Source of the DNA: Euryodendron excelsum | Taxonomy: Eukaryota; Streptophyta; Magnoliopsida; Ericales; Pentaphylacaceae | Length of the DNA: 64,000 nt | Reading direction: 5' to 3' | NCBI GenBank assembly: GCA_033060915.1 | Contig: CM065387.1 | Location: 26,824,501-26,888,500, forward strand | Shown here: one piece after another, positions 20,482 to 31,106 of the stretch | How positions within the stretch are numbered: the first letter of the stretch is position 1 | Layout of the letters: the number at the start of each line of letters is the position of its first letter | The notes under the pieces: generated by a model | Database searches by the model: none | The model's input: the letters and a program-made list of their open reading frames with translations, nothing else | What the model was told of the DNA's origin: nothing | Position numbers and translations under genes: made by a program

Positions 20482-22422
20482 AAATGGGTTCTTCACACAA
20501 GCGTACAAGGGAGGGGTGTTTTCACCCACTTTCTTTCTATCCCCTTTACTTCTTGTTTTTAAATTAATGCTTACATTTTCTTATTGCTAAAGAACCTTAT
20601 GCTTTCCGTAAACATAATAATAATAATCAAATGACAGTCTTTTATTCCATTGTTGTTGTCTTGTCTTTCCTGAGAATAGTGACTACTTTCTACGCAAGGG
20701 GCATAGTTTGTCTTATGAAATGATCCAACTTGAAGGGATGATAGCATGAGTTAACCACTCGCCAAATGAGCAGCCTTCCACAGAGAGAGAGAATAAGGAT
20801 GAGTGAGAATACTACCCAAAGGCAGCACTTGCAAGACTCTGAGGCTAAGCGATGTGTGGCCAGTTTATCAAAATGAAAAGAAGCCATCTTTCATTCCCCC
20901 ACATATAAAGAATAAATAACTGAACAAATAACTACATATGCTCATATTCCCTTTGCTTAACCCCAAGAGCCTCGCGAAAAGCGAAAATTTTCTTTGTTAG
21001 CCCTGATCCAAGACTGTCCTCCCCACACTGGGGCAAAAAATAGTTGAGAACTCTAGGAGTGGTGTCCACCTCTATCATGCTAGGATAGTGTTGAAAAACT
21101 CTATGGATCAAGCAATCTAATTCAAAGTGAAGAGAGGCCCTCGTTTCATTTCCCACACAGTCAAAAGCAACCCCTTGCCAAACCCGTTGAGCCACTTATC
21201 CTTTCTTAACAAAGCCCTAACCTAAGGATCACCGCCCACACTGGATATATTGAACTATCAAGGGTTAAAGAATTGTTTCGTTTCATAAAAGAAAAGAAAA
21301 TAAATAGAAAGAAAAAGCAAAAGAAAGGAGTTGCCAAGGGGCAAGAGGCCAAAAAAAAAAAAAAAAGCCTTAAGAAAATCGTGATTGAGTCAACTTCCAA
21401 AGGCATAGTGAGAGGATTGAAAGAAAAGAAAGTCATATTCATCTCAAAAAGGTACATAGAAAGGGTGAGAGAACAAGATTATTTTCACCTTGAGAAGTAT
21501 ATGGTCAAAGGCAAGAAGGAAATTTAAAGGTGATCCTAGGTTACAAGAAAACCCAGTAGGTACAATAGGTTTGAACCTTTACCCTTTCTTGCAAAACCCT
21601 GAAACCATGGCCTACATTACAACCCTATTAAAGTCCCCTCTGATTGAAAATAGATTGCTTGATCTAAATGAGTTAGATTCGTTGCCAAAGCTAAAAAAAG
21701 AAAAGAAGACAAAAAGAAGATGCTAATCCTACTGAAAAATAGTTAAGAACAGTTTGGATCTAAACCTCGTTGAAAACAACATTGAATTTGAGCTTACATA
21801 TCCCGTTGTTTCTAAAACCCCATAACCTAGCCTACATTATGGTCCTAAACAAAGTCTTCTTGGATTGAAATGACTGGCCACTGATCACTCTGCCAAAGGT
21901 CAGGTAAGTTGTTGCTAAGACCCCGAGAGTCGAGAGTCTCAGCCCAATAACCCTATACACTAACCTTAAGATAGAAAGTGGGAGGCGGTCAAGAGGTTGT
22001 GAACGGTGCGAAGTGCTATCATTCCAATCGAGGTAGGATTGAGCCAGAGGAGAGGCTAAACCCCTGAGGAGGAGGGAGTTACCATTCCCAAGGCTACAAG
22101 TCTAACAGCACCCTGTGTCATTCTATTAACATATTTCTAACCTGTACATATGTCTAAAAAAAAAAAAAAATCAGCATGAGCTTTGCACATATAGGACATA
22201 ACTCCCTGTAAAAATGAAAGTCATCAACATCAACTCACGTAATATATATCCAACATCATCATACATCACATGCCTCTGATCATATATATCTGTCTAACTG
22301 TGCATCCAAGTACCATAAACATCCATCCTTATACAAAACTATGCAAAATAAAACTGTCTAACATCAGTACATCTCAGGGACAAGGGGCAAAAGAGGATCA
22401 AAGTCTCCACAAGGGGCATCTA
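20482..22422 (+). other. Noncoding spacer between convergent gag and PMD genes (B)
   Basis: About 1.9 kb with no pol domain on either strand. Landmarks are an AATAATAATAAT run (about 20616-20628), A tracts at about 21350-21366 and 22157-22171, and TATATATC-type AT-rich sequence near 22285. It aligns throughout with 40321-42253 of element A, so it is an old part of the family. It must hold the 3' ends of both convergent transcripts; no clear polyadenylation signal can be chosen. Confidence 0.75.
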
Positions 22423-24268
22423 TCACAGGTCGAAGTCGATGTCATCCGGATCAAAATCCCCGAAGCCCGGCATTCGAGGAGGGGGGTAACTACTCGAAGC
22501 ACCACCATCCTGCGGGGAAGACAGAGCCGAAATCAGCTGCATACAAAAGGAACTAAGCAACACCAGAGCAATAAGGAGCAAGGAGAGAATAACTTACCCC
22601 CCCACCACCCATCTGAGACAACCGAGCCGTCAGAGAAGCTACCTCGGCCTGGTACTGGTCCCGCTTCATCTGGTATCGATCTCTCTGGTCTTTCACAGCA
22701 ATAAACTCGGCCTGGGGCACATATCCTCCAGCCCGGCGCCACAAGTCAACCACCTCCTGGCCAACAGCATACCCACCGACTACTACCTCAAACCGGATAA
22801 AAGCACCAACCAAATGGGCTCCAAAGTGCGTAGCGTAATCCGTATCCGGAGGAAGCAAGAACTCGGCACTTGGCTGGCGCTCCTGGTAAGGGATGGGCAC
22901 TCCGGCCACCAGAGCTCCAAACATATACTCTGGCGGAGCCCCTGCTGATCGGAACTCCTCATGAAATTGCCGCCAATGCCGCTCTCCAAGATAGGACTCC
23001 CAGGTGTCATCACTGAGAAAAGCAGCTCTCGACAAGGACAGCGGGACCAAGTACTGGACTGTCTCATAATGGACTGATCCAATGAAGGGCCGCTAGGTCA
23101 CATCCCTCGCCTCAATCAGCTCTAGGTTAGCCCGGAGCGTCACGAAGTCAGTAATCTCCGAGCGCTAGGCTACCCGGTCACGAGCCCACCTTAAAGCGCG
23201 AGGATAGAGATCATCATCAACAACTGCATGGCGACGCATCGGCAAGTACTCGTAACTCCACCAGACAGGGAAGGGCCAAAAGCTAGTCATGCTGCCCCAA
23301 CGAGAAGAAGTCCGAACCCGCATCGATTGCAGAAAGCAGCCAAAAGAAAAGGACCCCCAGTCTAGCTCAGACAAAGCTCCCAGATCGGCTACTATACTCA
23401 CCAGACGACACGGCACGAGTGACTTGTTGTTGTTGCAGAAGCAGCTGAAGATGATGTACAACACAAGTCGCCGTCTCATGACATCTCGCCTGGCAGGCGA
23501 CGGCTCAGTAGCAAAAGTGCGCTCACCCTGACTAATCCAAGAGACTGGGAAGGCAGAACGCTCAGGCTGAGGCAAATCCAACAGCAAACAGGCCTCGTCC
23601 CTGCTGACCGGGTGCAAGGTGATCCGCCGGCCGACAAAGGAGAGTCCTGTAATAATCGCCCAATCTAAAGGAGTAGGGCCTAACTCGAAGCCGACGAAAT
23701 GGAAGGTCCCAGTCTCCCCGAACCACCGCTCAACCAATGCCAGTACCAAATGCCGGTTCAGGCGGTTAGCCTGTAATCCTATAAAAGCGCCAAACCCGAT
23801 CTCTGCCAAGAAGGCGCGGTATGATGGGGCAGCTTGCTGCATGGTCACAAACACTTGATGAACAGCCCCTCGGAAAGCTGTGTGTACCCGCGGAGGTGGT
23901 AAATGCTGTCTGGAATATACACTAGGGTGATAGGCCAGATCCCCGAGAGGTGGGACATCTGGTATCTGCAAGTCTCCCAAGTCAGCGTCTGTTTGCCTAT
24001 GCCTGGAAGAGGCTCTCCCATAGCCAGTCACTTGGTCCCCAAGGCCCGGTACCTCCTCCTCGGCGTCAACCTCCTCAGCAAAAGCCTGCTCAATCGGAGG
24101 AAAAGGGTCGACAGGTAGCCTACTCCCTTGCCCGCTCTGGCTAGATGAGGATCATCCGGTGGATCATCGACTACCTCTGGATCGACTGGAACCGCCAGCA
24201 GAATTGGTCCGGGCTGCCTTCCCCGAACGGCGTCTCCTCTCGGAACCGTCATCACCTGCGTCTGCCAT
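22423..24268 (-). pseudogene. Antisense plant mobile domain (PMD) gene, two exons, four premature stops (B)
   Basis: Minus-strand gene: ATG at 24268, exon 1 24268-22598 (557 codons, phase 0), intron 22597-22510, exon 2 22509-22423 (29 codons with stop), 585 codons in all. Residues 1-75 are Ser/Arg-rich; the PMD signature follows (LNRHLVLALVERWF, about 170-183; GPTPLDWAIITGL, 197-209; a second block RRLVLYIIFSCF...NNNKSLV about 266-284); a charged coiled-coil-like segment is at 525-551; the tail is acidic (GFGDFDPDDIDFDL). PMD proteins of plants (MAIN, MAIL1) act in the nucleus in silencing and genome stability, and PMD domains are also known from transposable elements. The frame is open without frameshifts, but stops replace codons 35, 39, 368 and 392, several consistent with C-to-T change. 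Element A has the same gene with different stops. What the protein did for the element is not known. Confidence 0.88.
22510..22597 (-). other. Intron of the antisense PMD gene (B)
   Basis: Minus strand: donor GGG|GTAAGTT at 22597 and acceptor TCTTCCCCGCAG ending at 22510, 88 bp. Removing it keeps phase 0 and joins a Gly run to an 29-codon tail. The element A copy has an 87-bp equivalent (42341-42427) with donor GTATGC and acceptor CCCTGCAG. Confidence 0.8.
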
Positions 24269-25559
24269 CCTGAAAAGGTAAGCCAAGGTAAGTGATGTAA
24301 ATATACCATTCATGCCGTTTAAATAACAGTAAAATAAAAAACACAAAACAAATAAAGGATTTTGAATAACAAATCAAAAATAAAATTTTCACACATCTTG
24401 ATTTTCCAACTCCAAATCACATCTCAAAGGTTCTCTGCCTTTTCCCTTCAAAAATATTTTATTTCTAAAATTTTAACCAACTCTTTTCATAATTTCTAAA
24501 AAATTCGGCAGAGTCCCGTTTAAAAATGGCCCCTACAACGCCCATGACATCAACACAAAACATGAAATATGCACCTTCCAACGCTACAATCACATAACAA
24601 TGGCACCCGTGCACACTTTCCAATTTTTCAAAATTTCCAAAACTCATGTTTTATTTTTCAAATAAATCAACGGTTTTCAAAAGGCTTCCAAAATTTTTCA
24701 AAATCACCTCAAATGGTTTCAAAATATTCCTACATTTTTCCAAATTTCAAACTTTAAAAATTTCATCAATTTCTTAAATTTTCTAATTTTTTCTAATTTT
24801 CTAAAATTTTTCTAATTTTCAAAAAATCAAAAACTCACCAAGTTTTCAAAAAATCACGAAACTTCATACGGTTGTCAAACACATTTTTCTAAGGCACATT
24901 GCACAAAAACATAGCCAGAAAACCCATTACCCATGCCTGTAGGAGCAAATTTCCTATTCCTGCAGAAAACCCCCTTCGCACATTTACATATAATCACTCA
25001 AATTCAATCAAACAACCATCAAATTGCAAAAACAACATCACCAAAGTGTCCAAAACATATCAAAACATCAATTTTCACTATTCACATGATTCAAACGAAA
25101 TTCTACACATCAAAATCAACAAAACTTGAAAACTCACCTTTTGGAAGTTCTCCGGTGAAATCTTCACTTTCGGCGACTTTTCCAGCGACGTGGACTTCCT
25201 CCGGCAATCACCCGTGGTCCCCAAGGAATGCTTCTTCAAGGTTCAAGTCGGTTTCCACTTGAAAACTCTCGGATTCTCCAAAAACTCTTCAAATCCCGTG
25301 GGTGTTCGAACTAGAAATTTTCTGGTTTTAACTTTAGGCCTGGCGCCACTAGCAGAGGCGCCAGTTTCATTTTACCAAAGGCGCCACTGCTAGTGGTGCC
25401 AGTTATAAATTCCGGGCAGTTTTGCCCTTTTTCCCGCCAAAACTCGTTTTCGAAGGCCTTTTTGGCCCGTTATCCGTTTTCGACCCCTGTTGTCGAAAGG
25501 TTTTCAATGTCCGTCCCTCCGAATGCCTCGCGGTCAACATGGGACTCTTACTCTTATCG
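24269..25559 (-). promoter_or_regulatory. Upstream region of the antisense PMD gene / 3' internal region of B
   Basis: No coding sequence is visible. 24380-24880 is extremely AT-rich with repeated 'ttttctaatttt'. 25338-25410 carries GGCGCC palindromes and TATAAAT like those of the LTR promoter. On the minus strand this region must contain the PMD promoter, but no single TATA box can be chosen. Its counterpart in element A is 49177-49793 plus 54679-54944. Confidence 0.55.
25340..25410 (+). promoter_or_regulatory. Internal copy of GGCGCC palindromes with TATAAAT
   Basis: Two inverted pairs (25340-25364 and 25379-25402) of the type GGCGCCACT / AG(T/A)GG(C/T)GCC, followed at 25404 by TATAAAT. 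This resembles the LTR module at 13338-13368, yet lies outside the LTR, 190 bp before the 3' LTR. Confidence 0.6.
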
Positions 25560-25601
25560 TTTTCTGTCTTTGACAAGCAAAGACAGAAAAAGAGGGGTAG
25601 C
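25560..25601 (+). other. Polypurine tract with adjoining perfect hairpin (B)
   Basis: TTTTCTGTCTTTG (25560-25572) and CAAAGACAGAAAA (25578-25590) are perfect complements around ACAAG; the right arm runs straight into AGAGGGGTAGC (25591-25601), and the 3' LTR starts at 25602. The purine run is the plus-strand primer site for reverse transcription; the left arm is the U-rich box often seen before it. Confidence 0.8.
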
Positions 25602-28600
25602 TGTAAGCACCCCATTTTTGACCGCTCGGCAGTCTACACTCCGTCCAGACTTGTTTTCAAGTCATTTTGGGCATATTTCTATCGAATCCAATTCTCTAGT
25701 TTCAAATTCCATCTTTCCATTGCTTCGTGGGCCTGTCAGGCCCAAATAGAGGCAAAATGACCAAAATGCCCCTAAGGGCATTATCCTTTCTTATTCCAAT
25801 TCCAATCCCTCTCTCGAGACAGTTTATTCCTCGAGACGGTCCGAATAGCAAAACTACTCACAAAACCGTCAGAGTGGCGGAAACACTCACAAAACCGTTA
25901 GGGTGGCGGAAACACTCACAAAACCGTCAGAGTGACGGAAACACTCACAAAACCGTCAGAGTGGCGGAAACACTCAAAACCCAGGCACGTCTCTTTGGAG
26001 ACGGTAAGACCCCTTTCCAATCCCACTCTCGAGACAGTTTATTCCTCGAGACGGTTCCAATCCAGGCACGTCTCTTCGGAGATGACAAGACCCCTTTCCA
26101 ATCCCTCTCTCAAGACAGTTTATTCCTCGAGACGGTCCGAGTAGCAAAACTACTCATAAAACCGTTAGAGTAGCGGAAATACTCACAGAGCCGTTAGAGT
26201 AGCGGAAATACTCAACCGTTAGAGTAGCGAAAATACTCACAGAACTGTTAGAGTAGCGGAAATACTCACATAGCCGTTAGAGTAGCGAAAATACTCACAA
26301 ATTATCAACCGTTAGAGTAGCGAAAATACTCACAAATCATCAACCCCGTCCGAGTAGCGGAAATACTCACATCGTTAGAGTAGCGGAAATACTCACAAAT
26401 CATCAACCCCGTCCGAGTAGCGAAAATACTCACAAATCTTCCACCCCGTCCGAGTAGCGGAAATACTTACACCGTTAGAGTGGCGGAAACACTCAAAACC
26501 TAGGTCAATACCCGTGTTTGTTAGCTCACTTCGGTGAAAAAGGACCAGGCTACCCTTAGGACCTTTTCCGGGACTTTTCGGTCAAGATGACCATTTTGCC
26601 CTAGGCATTCGAACGCCCCGGGAACCACACCGGCTCTGGGTATCAAACCGGTAACCCCTTGAGAATACTTTTTACAGTATTCCCAACCTTCCTTTACCTT
26701 TCCGGACCATTCCGAGTCAGTTCTGGCCAACCCGGTACAAAATGACCGTTTTGCCCCTAGAGGGCCGGTCTCCTTCTTCGACCACACCGGCTCTGGGTAT
26801 CAAACCGGTAATGTCCCGAGAATACTTTTTATAGTGTTCTCGACCTTCCTTTACCTTTCCGGACCATTCCGAGTTAGTTCTGGCCAACCCGGTACAAAAT
26901 GACCGTTTTGCCCTTGGAGGGCCGGTCTCCTTCTTCGACCACACCGGCTCTGGGTATCAAACCGATAATGTCCCAAGAATACTTTTTATAGTGTTCTCGA
27001 CCTTCCTTTACCTTTCCGGACCATTCCGAGTCAGTTCCGACAAACCCGGTACAAAATGACCGTTTTGCCCCTGGTGGGCCGGTCTCCATTTCCGACCACG
27101 CTGGCCCTAGGAATCAAACCGGCAACCTGTGAAAACATTCTAAATAATGTCTCTAGATCCCAAGTCTTCTTCCAGGACAGTTTGAGTCTGTCCCGGCAGT
27201 TTTCCGGTCCGATTGACCGTCTTGCCCCTAAAGGCTCGGTCAACCTTTCCGACACATCCAATCCTCACTTTTCAAGTCAAATACCTCCAGGACACTATTT
27301 TAAGTGTTCCTGCTCCTTTTCGGCCTTCCGGGTCACTCCCGACTCCTTCAAATCATTCTCGGACTTTCCGGAGTCACTCCTAGTGAAGCCAGGCTAAAGT
27401 TTACATGGTAGTCACTAGTAGAGGCACCCAAATCTAGTCAAAGATACGTTGCTTGCCGACCTTAATTGTTTCCTAAATGGCTGGCGCCACTAGCAGTTGC
27501 GCCAAGCCAAAAAATGGCCTGGCGCCACTCCTAGTGGCGCTAGTATAAATTTTGCCCTGGCGCCACGGCAACAGGTGCCAGGCTTGTCCAACTTCTATAA
27601 ATACAGAGCCTCGATCAACGTGAAAAGGGTCTGCAAACTTAACCTAGGAATCCTATATTTCGATATACAGAGCTCGAGCACCTCCAAAACCCTAGCCTCC
27701 TTAGGTTTTCTAAACCCTAGCCACTATACACAAACCCTAGCCTCCTATACACTCATACACTCTCTCATACACTCATACCTTAACCTTCAACCATCCTTGG
27801 AAGACTTGAAGAGTTGCCATCTAAAGCTTGAAGACAATCCTTGAAGGTTGAAGAAGAAGATCAAAGACCGAAGACTGCACGGCGCGCAAAATAAACAAGA
27901 TACAAGGTAGGCTCCCTCTTTAATTTTCTGCACTTCCCCCCTCTCTCTTCTCTGTCCAACCCACTTGGGTTTTCTCTATTTTAATCCCCCATCTCTTTCC
28001 CCCCTTTTCTTTGCATGCTTGAAACAAGGGGATTCCCGGTCCATGTGTGGGATTGGACTATTGGAGAGTCACCGTGTCGGGGGCTTTCTTCTAGTCTAAC
28101 CAAAGACTACGTGGGTTCGGCCCTCTTGATTATGTGGTGAAGCCTTAACCTTGTATGTTCACGCCCCCAAATTGCATTGTGCATATCATAGTCTTGCATC
28201 TTCCAAAATTCGTTTTTAAAAAGTTGTTTTTCAAAATATTTTCAAACTTGTTTTCAAAATTGCATCAAAATCTCTTTTTCAAAAAACTTATTTTCAAAAC
28301 CACAATTCTAGGGTGATTCTAGCCTTTCTATGGCTAGGGTTGCTTTAGAAAAGTGTTATATTAAAAGTGGCCTTTTGGCCTATATTTTCAAACTTTGTTT
28401 TAAAAACCACTTTCTTAAAGTGGTTCTAGCCCTCTTATGGCTAGAATCGCTTTAGGAAAGTGAGATGTTTTTATACTTTCCTAAAACTCTCTTCTCCAAA
28501 AATTGTTTTCAAAAACTCCCTTCCAAAATTTATTTTTCAAAACTCCCTTTTTCGACTCCTTTCCAAAATCTTCTCCCTAGATTCACTTTCTAAAAACACT

Positions 28601-31101
28601 CCCTCTCTTTAAAATCTTTTTAAAAACTCTCTTCCCAAAATTTTCCTTCTAGAAATTCCCCTCTAGGATTTTCCTTCCAAAAAACACGTTTCTAAAAACA
28701 CGCTTTCCAAAAACTCCTTCCCATTAAAATCTTTTTCCAAAAACTCCCTCTCCAAGTTCACTTTCCAAAAACTCCTCCCTAGGATTCCTTTCTAGAAAAC
28801 CTTCGTTTCCAAAAATGCACTTTCTAAAAAAACTCTTTCCTTAGAGCCCAAGTCAAGCCCTAGAAACCACAATTAGGAAACCCTAGTTTTCTTTCCAAAA
28901 ACATGATTTTCAAACTTTGCCCTAAACCTAAGTTTCCAAAATCTTTTGTTTTCTACATCAAAACTATCCTTGTTTTCAAAACCTATTTTCTACGTCGAGA
29001 CTAGAATTTTCCAAATCTAGGGTTTCTAGAATCTCCCTTTCCAAATCCTTGCCAAATCCAATCTTTCCTTTAGGAAACTAAATCCTATCTCCCTGTTTAG
29101 GAAACTAGATCTCGTCCTCCGTTTTTGGAAACAAAATCCAACCTTTCTCTTTTAGAAACCAAATCTAACCCCTTCCTAATCCAAACCTTTCTTAATTCAA
29201 TTCCCTCCTAAACCATAAGTTTCCTAAACCTTTCCTTAAATTTTAAAATCCAACTCTTTCCTAATTCAAATCCTTCCTAAACTTCCACTCTCATAAATCT
29301 TAAGTTTCCACAACTTGAACATAAAAATCTTTCCTAATTCAATCCTTTCCTAATCCTACCCCTTTTCCAAATTTCAACTTTCCAAATCTAATTTTTCAAA
29401 CCTTTTCTAAACTCAAACCTTTCCTAATCTCAAGATTTTCTAAAATCCTAAGTTTCAAATCTTTTCAAATTTAAAACTTCCTAAATTCAAAACTTTCTTA
29501 AGTTCAAATATTTCTAAACCTAAAAACTTTCTAAATTCTAAACTTTCTTAAACTTCAAATCTTTCCAAATCTAAGACTTTTCTAAACTCAAAACGTGTTT
29601 CTTAATTCAAACATTTCCTAAATTGAAAACTTTCCTTTTTCAAACCTTTCCAAATTCTAAACTCTCCAATTTTCAAAACTTCCCTATTTCAAAACTTTCC
29701 TAAATTGGGAACTTTCCTAATTTGAAAACCTTTCCTATTTCAAAACTTTCTAAATTCAAAGCTTTCCTAAGTTCAAAATTTTCCAATTTCCAAACTTTCC
29801 TAATTTCAAAACTTTCCAAAATCAAAACTTCCATTTTTCAAACATTTCTAAATTCGAAACTCTCCTAATTTGAAAACTTTCCTAATTCAAAACTTTCCTA
29901 AGTTGAAACTTTCCTAAACCAAAACTTTCCTAATTCACAACTCGGAACTTTCCAAAAATGAAACTTTCCAAAGATAACATTTTCCTAATTCGAAACTTTC
30001 CTAATCCAAATCTTTCCTAAATTTCAAAATCCTTCCAAATCTTCCAAATCCAACATTCCAATCCAATCTTTCTTAATCTCAAGTCTAGGTTTCCTAAACC
30101 TCCTTCTTCCCAAAACCAAGTCTTTCCAAAATCAATCTTTCCAATTTCAATTTCCAATCTCCTTTTCTAATCTCAAATCAAATTCAATTTTCAATTCAAT
30201 CTCTTTCTTCCAATCCAATCTCTCTCTTCAAATCAATCTATTTTCAATCGGACTCCGGTCCGAACTACGATTGACCTGATTCCCCCAAAGGGATACGTAG
30301 GCAACCTTCATAGGTGCGGTCACAATACTTTTCAAACTTTCAATTCCACCCTCATGGGTGTGGTTTCCAAAATCTTTCCAAATTTCAAATTCCAATCAAT
30401 TTTCAAATTTCAATTTCAAAATTTCTATTTTCAAATTCCTATTTCCAAGTTTTCAAAGTTTCCAATTTCAATTCCATCTTTTCAAATCTATTTTCAAATC
30501 AAATCAATTTCTTTTCAAATCAATTTCTATTTTCCAATTCTTTCATCTTGCACTTGCATATCATGCATCATGCTAAATTAGTTTTCAAACATTGTTTTTC
30601 AAAGTGAATAGGGTTGAACCATTAGTTAGTTAAAGACTCTCATAGGTGAATCTAGGGTAGATTGACATGTAGGTACCGAAAGGGCGGGATAGGGTGATAG
30701 CTTAGTGCGTCTTCCCTACACGTAACCAACCTCCGAACCCAGAATCGCTGTTTTCAAAGACCAAAAGGAGTTATTTTTCAAAAAGGGCTAAATGTTTTCC
30801 AAAGGTTGGCAAACAACCTGTTTTCCTTAAAAACCCTCTCTTGAGGAGATATTTTCAAAATCGTTTTTCAAAACCTTAAGTGTAGTTTTCGGATTATGCT
30901 TAGTTTTTAGGTGACCTAACTCACCTTAATCAAGTTAGGTGGCGACTCCAAATCTTTTTCGAAAGCCCTTTATTCAAACCAATTTTTCAATTCAAACCTA
31001 GTCGCACTCATTCTTTTAAGAGGGTGAGTTCTAACGAGAGAGTACAACATTTTTCCCGCTTGGGTGAGTATTCCTCGAGTGCAAAAAATCTGGGCGCGAC
31101 C
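25602..31101 (+). repeat. 3' LTR of element B (5500 bp)
   Basis: Same order as the 5' LTR: hairpin arrays about 25805-26490, 157-bp repeats about 26578-27225, GGCGCC cluster 27480-27585, TATAAATA 27596-27603, G-poor block about 28460-30235, hairpin block 30249-30321, internal partial PBS 30940-30949. It is 62 bp shorter than the 5' LTR, mostly through fewer repeat units. The last base reads C (GCGACC) where the 5' LTR has the expected A; the flanking CAAAG fixes the end at 31101. Confidence 0.95.
27596..27603 (+). promoter_or_regulatory. TATA box, 3' LTR of B
   Basis: TATAAATA identical in context to 13416-13423. Confidence 0.7.
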
Positions 31102-31106
31102 CAAAG
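31102..31106 (+). repeat. Target-site duplication of B, right copy (CAAAG)
   Basis: Matches 11356-11360; the next bases (CTTGCATTAAACTTG) continue element A's LTR. Confidence 0.92.

Larger units (their letters stand above)
11361..31101 (+). mobile_element. Element B: complete non-autonomous Tat/Ogre-like retrotransposon with gag and antisense PMD gene
   Basis: A 19.74-kb element with 5' LTR 11361-16922, PBS 16925-16942, leader, broken gag 18410-20481, noncoding spacer, antisense plant-mobile-domain gene 22423-24268, polypurine tract ending at 25601, and 3' LTR 25602-31101. It is flanked by 5-bp CAAAG duplications and sits inside the 5' LTR of element A. No pol domains are present, so it would need enzymes from an autonomous relative. 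By eye about 20 differences separate the LTR portions 13081-16922 and 27261-31101 (about 0.5%), so the insertion is young. Confidence 0.93.

Noticed and set aside
20482..22422. Search for pol (protease, RT, RNase H, integrase) between gag and PMD
   Set aside because: No frame longer than about 145 codons and no recognisable motif on either strand; the region aligns with an equally noncoding spacer in element A.
22553..23050. Separate 165-codon minus-strand gene starting at an internal Met
   Set aside because: It is in frame with the upstream PMD segment and is separated only by two TAG codons; element A reads through at both of those positions, and the last codons run into the intron.
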